Positions 57,878 to 64,000 of a stretch of DNA of 64,000 bases are shown piece by piece; position 1 is the stretch's first letter, and the number at the start of each line of letters is the position of its first letter. The notes under the pieces are model-generated. The model was not told the DNA's origin and made no database searches. It saw nothing but the letters and a program-made list of their open reading frames with translations. This DNA is from Streptomyces cyanogenus (GTDB lineage: Bacteria > Actinomycetota > Actinomycetes > Streptomycetales > Streptomycetaceae): the NCBI RefSeq assembly GCF_017526105.1, contig NZ_CP071839.1, positions 248,001 to 312,000 of the forward strand, read 5' to 3'. The translations under genes and the position numbers were made by a program.

Positions 57878-58540
57878 TCAGTCGGGGTGGACGATGCGGC
57901 TGTCGTAGGCGAAGACCACCGCCTGGACGCGGTCGCGCAGTTCGAGTTTTTGAAGGATGCGCCCGAGGTGGGACTTCACGGTCGCCTCCGCGAGGCACAG
58001 CGTGGCCGCTATCTCCGCGTTGGACAGGCCGCGGGCCACCTGGATGAGGACCTGGCGTTCGCGGGTGCTGAGCAGGCGCAGCCGTTCCTGCTGCCGGTCG
58101 CTGCAGCCGCTGGGGATGTGCGGGGAGAACTTCTCCAGCAGCCGGCGGGTGATCCGGGGGGAGACGACCGCGTCTCCGGCGGCGACGTCGCGAATGGCGG
58201 TGAGCAGCACTTCGGGCCGGACGTTCTTCAGCAGGAAGCCCGCTGCACCGGCCCTGAGCCCGGCGAACGCGTACTCGTCGAGGTCGAAGGTGGTGAGGAT
58301 GAGTACCCTGCTCTGCGGTGAGACCCGGGTGATGCGACGGGTTGCCTCGATGCCGTCCGTACCCGGCATGCGGACGTCCATGAGGACGACATCCGGGCGC
58401 AACTGCCGGGCGAAGCGGATCGCCTCGCCGCCGTCCGCGGCGCCCCCGACCACTCTCATGTCCGGCTGGGCGTCCAGCACGGTGGTGAAGGCCATGCGCA
58501 GCAGTGCCTCGTCGTCGGCGAGGAGAACGCGGATGGTCAC
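57878..58540 (-). CDS. NarL/FixJ-type response regulator (LuxR HTH)
   Basis: The 220-residue protein has a receiver domain with the acidic pair Asp9/Asp10, phosphoacceptor Asp55 in VVLMDVRMPG and Lys105 in LLKNV. A C-terminal LuxR helix-turn-helix (LSTRERQVLIQVARGLSNAEIAATLCLAEATVKSHLGRIL, about 157-196) binds DNA. Its start overlaps the stop of the kinase gene by 4 nt, so the two form a two-component pair. The targets are not evident; no ABC exporter lies next to the pair, unlike many systems of this type. Confidence 0.93.
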   Translation of the reverse strand: MTIRVLLADDEALLRMAFTTVLDAQPDMRVVGGAADGGEAIRFARQLRPDVVLMDVRMPGTDGIEATRRITRVSPQSRVLILTTFDLDEYAFAGLRAGAAGFLLKNVRPEVLLTAIRDVAAGDAVVSPRITRRLLEKFSPHIPSGCSDRQQERLRLLSTRERQVLIQVARGLSNAEIAATLCLAEATVKSHLGRILQKLELRDRVQAVVFAYDSRIVHPD

Positions 58541-59712
58541 ACCACCACGTCCGCTTCACGGCCGAGGTCGAGGCGGGCGGCGACCTGCCAGCCACCGCTC
58601 GGCAGCGGCCCGGCCCGCAGCGTCCCGCCGTGGGCGGCAACTCGGTCGCGCATGCTGCGGATACCGAGTCCCGAGGCGGCGTCGGCCTTCTGCCGGGGCG
58701 GTCCGTCGTCCGTGACGTCGACCGTGACGGTGTCGGTGTCGGTCAGGCAATGGATCCTGATATGCGCGCGGGTGCCGCGAGGCGTGTGTTTGAGCGTGTT
58801 GGTCAAGGCTTCCTGCACCAAGCGGTAGACGGTCAGTTGTGCGGCGACGGGAACGGGGGTCGGGTCGCCCCTGATCTCCAGGCGGGTCGGCAGACCGGCA
58901 CGGCGCATCTGCTCGGCGAGGCCCTCCAACTCGGCCATGCCGGGCAGCGGGTGTCGTTGCGCCTCCGGCTCGTCGGTCCGCAGGAGGTGAAGGGAGCGCC
59001 GCATGTCGGTCAGCGCCTGCCGGCCGGTCTCGGAGATCTGGCGCAGTGCGGCTGATGACGTGTCGGCCGACCGGGCGTAGGGAGCGGAGTCGGCCAGGGC
59101 CACCATGACGGACAGGTTGTGGGTGACGATGTCGTGCATCTCGCGGGTGATGCGACTCCTCTCCTCGGCCACTGCGAGCCGCGCCTGCTGGTCCCGTTCG
59201 CGTTGGAGCTGTGCCGCCCGCTCTCTGAGGGCGCGCGTGTTCGCCCCGAGGGAGGCGGCAGCGGCGGCGAGCGCGCTGAGCGCGACGGCGGTGGACAGCA
59301 AGTGTTGCTCACTCGCCCAGCGCTGACAGGCCAGCAGTATGCCGCCCTCCATGACGAGGCAGGCGATCAGCAGCCGCTGCCGCGTGGTGTACGCGGCCAC
59401 CGTGTAGAGGGCGACGAGCAGGCTGATCTCGGCAGGCAGTTGGTACCCCAGCAGCCACTGGGCGAACGCTGCGGCGGCCACGGCACCAAACACCGTCCAG
59501 GGAGACCGGCGGCGCCAGATCAGGGGCAGCAGAAGACCCAGGCTGACCGCCACTGCCGCAGGTTCGGCGGCGACCGCGGGCAGCGTGGCCACCCCCAGCG
59601 CAGCCACCAGCAGGACGTCCCACGCCAGGGGCGGGATGATCCGAGCGCCGGCCCCAAGCACGGCCGTTGCCGGCCGGGCGGACAGGAGCGCGTGAACACG
59701 AAGCGGTGTCAT
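58537..59712 (-). CDS. Membrane sensor histidine kinase (HisKA_3, NarL-partner type)
   Basis: The 391-residue protein has about five N-terminal membrane segments between residues 30 and 155, then a dimerisation helix with phosphoacceptor His193 in ITREMHDIVTHNLS. A HATPase_c domain follows, with LVQEALTNTLKHTP (N box), VTDDGPP and GLGIRSMRDRV (G box). No large extracellular domain is present, so the signal is probably sensed in or at the membrane. It is upstream of and overlaps the response regulator gene. Confidence 0.92.
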   Translation of the reverse strand: MTPLRVHALLSARPATAVLGAGARIIPPLAWDVLLVAALGVATLPAVAAEPAAVAVSLGLLLPLIWRRRSPWTVFGAVAAAAFAQWLLGYQLPAEISLLVALYTVAAYTTRQRLLIACLVMEGGILLACQRWASEQHLLSTAVALSALAAAAASLGANTRALRERAAQLQRERDQQARLAVAEERSRITREMHDIVTHNLSVMVALADSAPYARSADTSSAALRQISETGRQALTDMRRSLHLLRTDEPEAQRHPLPGMAELEGLAEQMRRAGLPTRLEIRGDPTPVPVAAQLTVYRLVQEALTNTLKHTPRGTRAHIRIHCLTDTDTVTVDVTDDGPPRQKADAASGLGIRSMRDRVAAHGGTLRAGPLPSGGWQVAARLDLGREADVVV

Positions 59713-59805
59713 CGGTCACCGGGCCTTGGAGACGGGCCGGTTGAGTGCTGCTGCTGTGATCACGCGTGTGTTCCCTCGTGGATGGCGCCTGCGACGGCCC
59801 TGCAG

Positions 59806-59877
59806 GTCGTGTCGGTCGTGTCGGGCGTGACGGTCGTGACGGTCGTGACGGTCGTGACGGTCGTGACGATGGTGACG
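59806..59877. repeat. Eight tandem copies of a 9-bp unit (GTCGTGACG)
   Basis: Units start every 9 nt from 59806. The first two are GTCGTGTCG, the third GGCGTGACG, the fourth to seventh are perfect GTCGTGACG and the eighth is ATGGTGACG. The array lies 94-165 nt upstream of the histidine kinase start. It could be coding in a minus frame (VTTVTTVT) but no start or domain supports this. Confidence 0.8.
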
Positions 59878-60080
59878 GTCGACAAGGCTAGGCCGCTGGT
59901 GCTGCGGTGGCATGAGCCCGTCGTATGAACGCGCCTCTCCCGGACTGCTTCCTCAGCAGGAGCGACGGTCCTACCCCGGTGGCAAAGCCGGCCTTTGACC
60001 TGGGTCCCTGCCTGCTTCGTCAAGAGGCCCGGGCGCGACGGCCGGGCGCATTGAGCCCCAGACTGCGCCCCCAGTCGTAG

Positions 60081-60092
60081 ACGACATGTCGT
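60081..60092. promoter_or_regulatory. 12-bp perfect palindrome upstream of the lipoprotein peptidase gene
   Basis: ACGACATGTCGT is fully self-complementary and lies about 220 nt before ATG 60311, within the 598-nt gap between the kinase and peptidase genes. Apart from this and the 9-bp array, nothing else is recognisable in that gap. It could be an operator, but chance cannot be excluded. Confidence 0.25.
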
Positions 60093-60310
60093 ACGTGATG
60101 CGGCTCAACCGTGGAAACGGCAGGTCACAGCCCCGTACCAGGGGTCCGTCTGAAGGACTGCGCCGTCATGGGCGCGGAGCCTGGGCGAGCGACCGTGAGC
60201 TGATGTGCCGGTCAGGTCCCGCGGCCTAACTTCGGCAGTCGACATGCAGAGCAGCCGGCGTACCCGCTGTCGATCACGTCGTCTGACACCCAATGAAGCG
60301 AGGAGAGGTC

Positions 60311-61855
60311 ATGCTGCGAGTCCGTGGAACAGCTGTGACGGCCGCCGCGGCGGTTCTGGCGAGCGCGTCCCTGGTCACCGCGTGCACGCCCCGGGGCGCC
60401 ACCCCGGCCGGGAACGCCGGGCTGGCCCGATTCGAGCACCAGGAGATCATCTGGCACGGCTGCAAGGACGGGCCGAAGGACACCGAGGGCGCGGCACTGG
60501 ACCAGGCCGGAGCCCGGTGCGCCGAGCTCACCGCGCCGCTGGACTACCGGCATCCCGACGGCCGGACCATCAAGGTCGCCGTCTCCCGGTTGCCGGCCAC
60601 AGACAGCGCCCACCGGCACGGCACACTCTTCTACAACCCCGGGGGCCCTGGCCTGCCCGTCCGGTACCTGTCCCTGCAACTGCGTCGCGCCGCTCCGGTG
60701 TTGGCCGCCCGCTACGACGTGATCGGCATGGACCCCCGGTTCGTCGGACGCAGCACACCCCTCGACTGCCACTGGCCGGCTGTCAGCATCGGCTCCGCCG
60801 GAGCCGACCGCGGCACATTCGACGAGACCGTGAGGCTGGCCAGGGATCTCGCGTCCCACTGCGACAGCCGGCGATCCGTTCTGCCCTACGCCTCGACGCG
60901 CAACACCGCCCGCGACATGGACGTCATCCGTTCAGCCCTCGGTGAGCACAAGATCAGCTATCTCGGCTCCTCCTACGGCACGTACCTGGGACAGGTCTAC
61001 ACGCAGCTCTTCCCGGACCGCACCGACCGCGTGGTGCTCGACAGCACCCTGGACGCCGACGCCTTCGGACCGGAGCTGACCCGCACCCTCGGCCCGTCCG
61101 TCACCCGAGCGCTACGGCACTGGGCGGCCTGGGCGGCCCGTCGCGACGGCGCGTACCACCTCGGCTCGACCACGGCCCAGGTCATGCACGCCATCAGCCG
61201 GCTCGACCAGAACATCGGCCGGGTTCCCGTCAAGGTCGGCACCCACACGGTCAGCAGTCGCAACCTGCCCCAGCTCCTGTGGAACGTCACCGCGGGAGAC
61301 GACGACGAGACATACGCGGGCTACTCCGCCGACGTCAGGGTGCTGGTACGGGCAGCCCACGGCGACGCGGTCCGGCCCACCCCCACCCTCGACCAGGTCC
61401 TGACCGACCTGGCCGCCCCGGACACGGACGCAACGTTCGCCGCACAGACCGCCATCGAGTGCGCCGACCGGGCAGCCGCCTCCCGCGACCCGGAAACCTA
61501 TTACCGCGACATCCGGCAGCACCGCGCCGACGACCCCGTCTTCGGGCCCCTCACCCGGACCGTGACCCCCTGCACCTTCTGGCCGACGACCCCCGCGGAG
61601 CCCCCCACCGACGTGCACAACAGCGTGCCGCTGCTGATGGTGGGTGCCACGGGTGACCCGGCCACCGTGTACCAGGGCCAGTTGGCTGCCCACCGCGACC
61701 TGGAGGGCTCCCGTCTGGTCACCTTGCGCGGCGCGTTCCGGCACACCGTCTACGCAGGCCTCTTCGCGCCGAAGAACGCCTGCATCGACGAGGCGGTCAA
61801 CCACTACCTCACCACCGGTGTCCTGCCCTCCCACGACAGCACCTGCCGGAACTGA
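60311..61855 (+). CDS. Secreted lipoprotein alpha/beta-hydrolase, tripeptidyl aminopeptidase (SlpD/E) type
   Basis: The 514-residue protein has a lipoprotein signal ending LVTAC (Cys25). NPGGPG (109-114) supplies the oxyanion region and GSSYG (219-223) the nucleophile Ser221. A late ATGDPAT (Asp) and FRHTVYAG (His) complete the S33-family triad of Streptomyces tripeptidyl aminopeptidases. Cys pairs (for example C51/C70 and C153/C184) probably form disulfides. I chose ATG 60311, which has GGAGAGG just upstream; the frame beginning at 60293 runs through that ribosome site. It likely trims peptides at the cell surface. Confidence 0.88.
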   Translation: MLRVRGTAVTAAAAVLASASLVTACTPRGATPAGNAGLARFEHQEIIWHGCKDGPKDTEGAALDQAGARCAELTAPLDYRHPDGRTIKVAVSRLPATDSAHRHGTLFYNPGGPGLPVRYLSLQLRRAAPVLAARYDVIGMDPRFVGRSTPLDCHWPAVSIGSAGADRGTFDETVRLARDLASHCDSRRSVLPYASTRNTARDMDVIRSALGEHKISYLGSSYGTYLGQVYTQLFPDRTDRVVLDSTLDADAFGPELTRTLGPSVTRALRHWAAWAARRDGAYHLGSTTAQVMHAISRLDQNIGRVPVKVGTHTVSSRNLPQLLWNVTAGDDDETYAGYSADVRVLVRAAHGDAVRPTPTLDQVLTDLAAPDTDATFAAQTAIECADRAAASRDPETYYRDIRQHRADDPVFGPLTRTVTPCTFWPTTPAEPPTDVHNSVPLLMVGATGDPATVYQGQLAAHRDLEGSRLVTLRGAFRHTVYAGLFAPKNACIDEAVNHYLTTGVLPSHDSTCRN

Positions 61856-62502
61856 ATTCGCCTGGACGGCCCGCAGCGCGTCGGGCCTCCGGCACGCGCA
61901 CGCAACTCGTCGTGGGAGATGGACTCCTCGCCGGAAGCGGCGGCCGGCTGCTCGCCCCAGGAAGCCGGACGCGGTGATCAGCGCCTGCGACCACCTCCGG
62001 GTCGTGGAGGCCGACGAACAACCGCGGCTGCCCGGCTCGCCAACGCCGATCCGCGGATGTCTGCACGGCTCGCAGACGTCACCGAACGGATCGGCGTCCC
62101 AGTCACCGCCCCTGTGCGTTCTCGAACTTGATCCGTACGTGACTCCCTGGCCCTGGAGGCCGTCGGGCGCATCCTCCCGGCCCCTGCACATTCGGCGCAG
62201 TCCCGGCCGGGGGCGGCCAAAAGGCGTCGCCCACGCGGTCATCGCCTTCGTCGCGCAGAAGCGACCCGGACCGCCTGCGGCCTGTCATCGCCCACGCACC
62301 TCCGCGCGGCCTTCCCAGCCGCACGCGGCCTCTCCTGTGGGACATGGCCCCAACCCTGAACGATCGGCGGCGAGTCAGGCGCTGTCGCCGGAACAGTGCA
62401 AGCGGCTCCTGCCACCCGGGCGGGGGCCGTACAGCGCCCGGCCGCCCAGCCCGAACTGCCCGACGTCCTGGACCAGCTTGCTGCGTTCCCAGGAGCCACC
62501 GC
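61856..62502. other. Intergenic stretch without a recognisable gene
   Basis: About 650 nt lie between the peptidase gene and the aquaporin-like relic. I found no frame with family features and no clear terminator hairpin. AGGAG at 62491-62495 belongs to the following gene's GTG start. Confidence 0.4.
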
Positions 62503-63412
62503 GTGACCGCATCCCTCGGCCGCCGCAAGACCGCCGAAGCGGCCGGGACCGGGCTGCTGGTCGCGGTCGTCGTTGGCTCCGGCATCCAGACCACCGAGCT
62601 CACACGGGACGTAGGCCTGCAACTGCTCGCCAACTCCCTCGCCGCCGTCTTCGGCTTGGGCGTGCTCATCCTCCTGCTTGGGCCGGTCTCCGGCGCGCAC
62701 TTCAACCTCGCCGTGACCCTCGCGGCCTGGTTCACCGGCCGCCGCACCGCGGACGGGCTCAGCCTGCGGGACGTCGCCGCGTACGTGCCCGCCCAGAGCA
62801 CGGAGGCGATCGGCGGGGCGATCCTGGCCGACGTGATGTTCGCGAGTCCGCTGGTGCAGTTCTCCACCCACGACTGGTCCACCGGCCGCCTGTGGCTGGG
62901 TGAGGTCGTCGCCACGGCGGGGCTGATTCTGCTGATCTTCGGCCTTGGCAGGATCGGCCGCGCCTCGCTCGCCCCGGTCGCGGTCGCCTCCTGCATCGGA
63001 GCCGCCTGCTGGTTCACCCCCTCCACGTCGTTCGCGAACCCGGCAGTGACCATCGGCGGATCTTCACGGACTCCTTCGCCGGCATCGCGCCCTCGTCCGT
63101 CCACGTCGAGGTCCGCTCGGCAGGCTCCGTCGACACCGTCAACCGGGCCGTGGCCGAAGCAATGAAAGAGGTCGGCATCGACATGTCCGCCCAGAAGCCG
63201 AAGATCCTCACCCCCGAAGCCGTCCTCGGACGTGATGATCACCATGGCTGCGGGGGCACCTGCCCCGTCATGCCCGGCAAGCAGTACCTGGAGTGGCAAC
63301 CGGACGACCCCGCGGGCCAGGCGTGGACACCGTGCGGCCCGTCCGGGATCAGATCGAGCAGCGTGTGCGTGGTCCGCTCGCCGCCATGGCGAGCAGACGT
63401 GCTGAGCCTCTA
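62503..63412 (+). pseudogene. Broken aquaporin-arsenate reductase (AqpS-ArsC) fusion
   Basis: From GTG 62503 (AGGAG upstream) an MIP-channel sequence runs TASLGRRKTAEAAGTGLLVA, HFNLAVTL (first NPA box altered to NLA), later SFANPAVTIG (second NPA box intact). A 1-nt loss near 63059 then shifts the frame. The continuation reads RIFTDSFAGIAPSS and passes straight into ArsC sequence: VEVRSAGSVDTVN, EAMKEVGIDMSAQKPKILTP, then GCGGTCP (the CxxxC pair) and RPVRDQIEQRVRG, with two more frame changes. The channel's last helix and the ArsC P-loop (CxxxxxR) are deleted. Channel-ArsC fusions are known in actinobacteria; this copy should be inactive. Confidence 0.65.
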
Positions 63413-63509
63413 GTGCAGGCAGACGCGATCCTCCAGGGCCGGTCGGCCGCGTTGGGGCCCGGGGTGAGTGGTGCGGGGCCCTCCGCGTGTCCTCCCGTGC
63501 TCGCCGGTG

Positions 63510-64000
63510 TCAGTGGGGCTTGCGTGATGCGACCGGGTTCACGGTGCTCCAGTCCTCGTCACCCCGGCGTTCAGCGAGCGCGACGGAGAAGTGGGACAGG
63601 ACGCCGTCGAGCAGCGGGTGGCGGTCTGCGCCGGTGGTCTGTGCCATGCGGGCGGCGTAGGTGAGGTCTTTGTGGGCCCAGGCAGCCGAGAAGTTCAGTG
63701 GCTCGGGCGGGGTGAGGTAGCTGTCCCAGGCCAGGCGGGTGACCACCCCTCCGGGGCGGTCGAGGAGGGCCTCGCCGACCTGGTGCGGGTCCAGGCCCGT
63801 CGCCTCGGCCAGCCGCAACGCCTCGCCGAATCCCGCCAGGTGGATGGCCTGCAGGGCGTTGAGGATCAGTTTGAAGCGGGTGCCCGCGCCGGCCGTGCCG
63901 AAGTGCCGTACGTCCCGGGCGATCGCGTCGAACACCGGCCGCAACGCCGGCAGGCCGTCCGCGTCGCCGCCTGCGAGCAGGACCAGGTTTCCCGTGCGGG
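63510..64000 (-). CDS. NAD(P)-dependent beta-hydroxyacid dehydrogenase/imine-reductase-like oxidoreductase (partial)
   Basis: This is the C-terminal ~163 residues of a 6-phosphogluconate-dehydrogenase-like protein; the N-terminal NAD(P) domain lies beyond the right edge. The visible part starts GNLVLLAGGDADGLPALRPV and contains GTAGAGTRFKLILNAL with the family's conserved Lys and Asn, then an all-helical dimerisation domain (FGEALRLAEATGLDPHQVGE, LNFSAAWAHKDLTYAARMA). KD in WAHKDLTYA is typical of 3-hydroxyisobutyrate and related dehydrogenases. The substrate cannot be determined from this part. Confidence 0.85.
   Translation of the reverse strand, partial: RTGNLVLLAGGDADGLPALRPVFDAIARDVRHFGTAGAGTRFKLILNALQAIHLAGFGEALRLAEATGLDPHQVGEALLDRPGGVVTRLAWDSYLTPPEPLNFSAAWAHKDLTYAARMAQTTGADRHPLLDGVLSHFSVALAERRGDEDWSTVNPVASRKPH

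Noticed and set aside
59716..60023. Minus-strand frame encoding a VTTVTTVT repeat peptide
   Set aside because: It arises from the 9-bp DNA array, lacks a start with a ribosome site and resembles no known protein.
1..64000. tRNA or rRNA genes, phage attachment sites, origin
   Set aside because: I scanned the intergenic stretches by eye and saw no tRNA-like cloverleaf ends, rRNA sequence, integrase gene or DnaA-box cluster.

Overview
The window is high-GC actinobacterial DNA, almost certainly Streptomyces: GC-rich third codon positions, purine-rich ribosome binding sites, Tat-type leaders and many MarR, LuxR and MerR regulators. Its left two thirds carry most of a type I polyketide gene cluster for a small ansamycin. 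Its right third is an accessory region of ordinary regulator/enzyme pairs mixed with broken genes and insertion-sequence relics, and it holds one very unusual multidomain protein.

Left part (1-5.8 kb). A leftward operon carries aminodehydroquinate dehydratase, AHBA synthase and a RifL-type oxidoreductase, which runs off the left edge. These make and handle the starter 3-amino-5-hydroxybenzoate (AHBA). The other AHBA genes (aminoDAHP synthase, aminoDHQ synthase, kinase, phosphatase) are not in the window and presumably lie further left. A divergent cytochrome P450 and a Tat-exported, probably bicovalent FAD oxidase follow, with an IS30-family relic between them.

6-15 kb. A leftward block encodes a 1785-residue membrane-anchored multicopper oxidase, a Met/His-rich anchored partner, a four-helix membrane protein and a 14-helix MFS exporter with a divergent MarR regulator. 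The exporter/regulator pair may serve ansamycin export. The copper proteins may be unrelated to it.

15-41 kb. One leftward operon encodes PKS A (AHBA-activating loading module plus modules 1 and 2), PKS B (module 3), PKS C (module 4), a RifF-type amide synthase and a RifOrf19/GdmM-type flavin monooxygenase. There are only four extension modules, with AT types malonyl, methylmalonyl, malonyl, malonyl. The reductive sets are DH-ER-KR, DH-KR, DH-KR and none. This predicts a 13-membered benzenoid macrolactam (AHBA plus four extenders, a pentaketide ansamycin). Large near-identical DNA blocks show that the PKS was recently built or homogenised by internal recombination. One block ends exactly in the NADPH loop of the module 1 KR, which has lost one residue. 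Tandem AGGGGG runs occur in front of the AHBA/P450 divergon, the FAD oxidase and PKS A, suggesting one shared activator that is not encoded in the window.

41-64 kb. Several gene relics are present: a HIT protein with an internal deletion, IS5 and PrsW fragments, BNR/sialidase-like fragments, a SLOG-like fragment and an aquaporin-ArsC fusion remnant. Between them are intact SMP-30-like/MarR, MFS, MerR/SDR, MarR/SnoaL-like and two-component gene sets, secreted proteins and a lipoprotein peptidase. The highlight is the gene at 49360-51765. It encodes a single 801-residue protein joining a macro domain, a uracil-DNA-glycosylase fold with an altered active site, and an R-S-ExE ADP-ribosyltransferase. 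This looks like a one-chain ADP-ribose writer/eraser combined with a base-recognition module. I know of no described system with this architecture.
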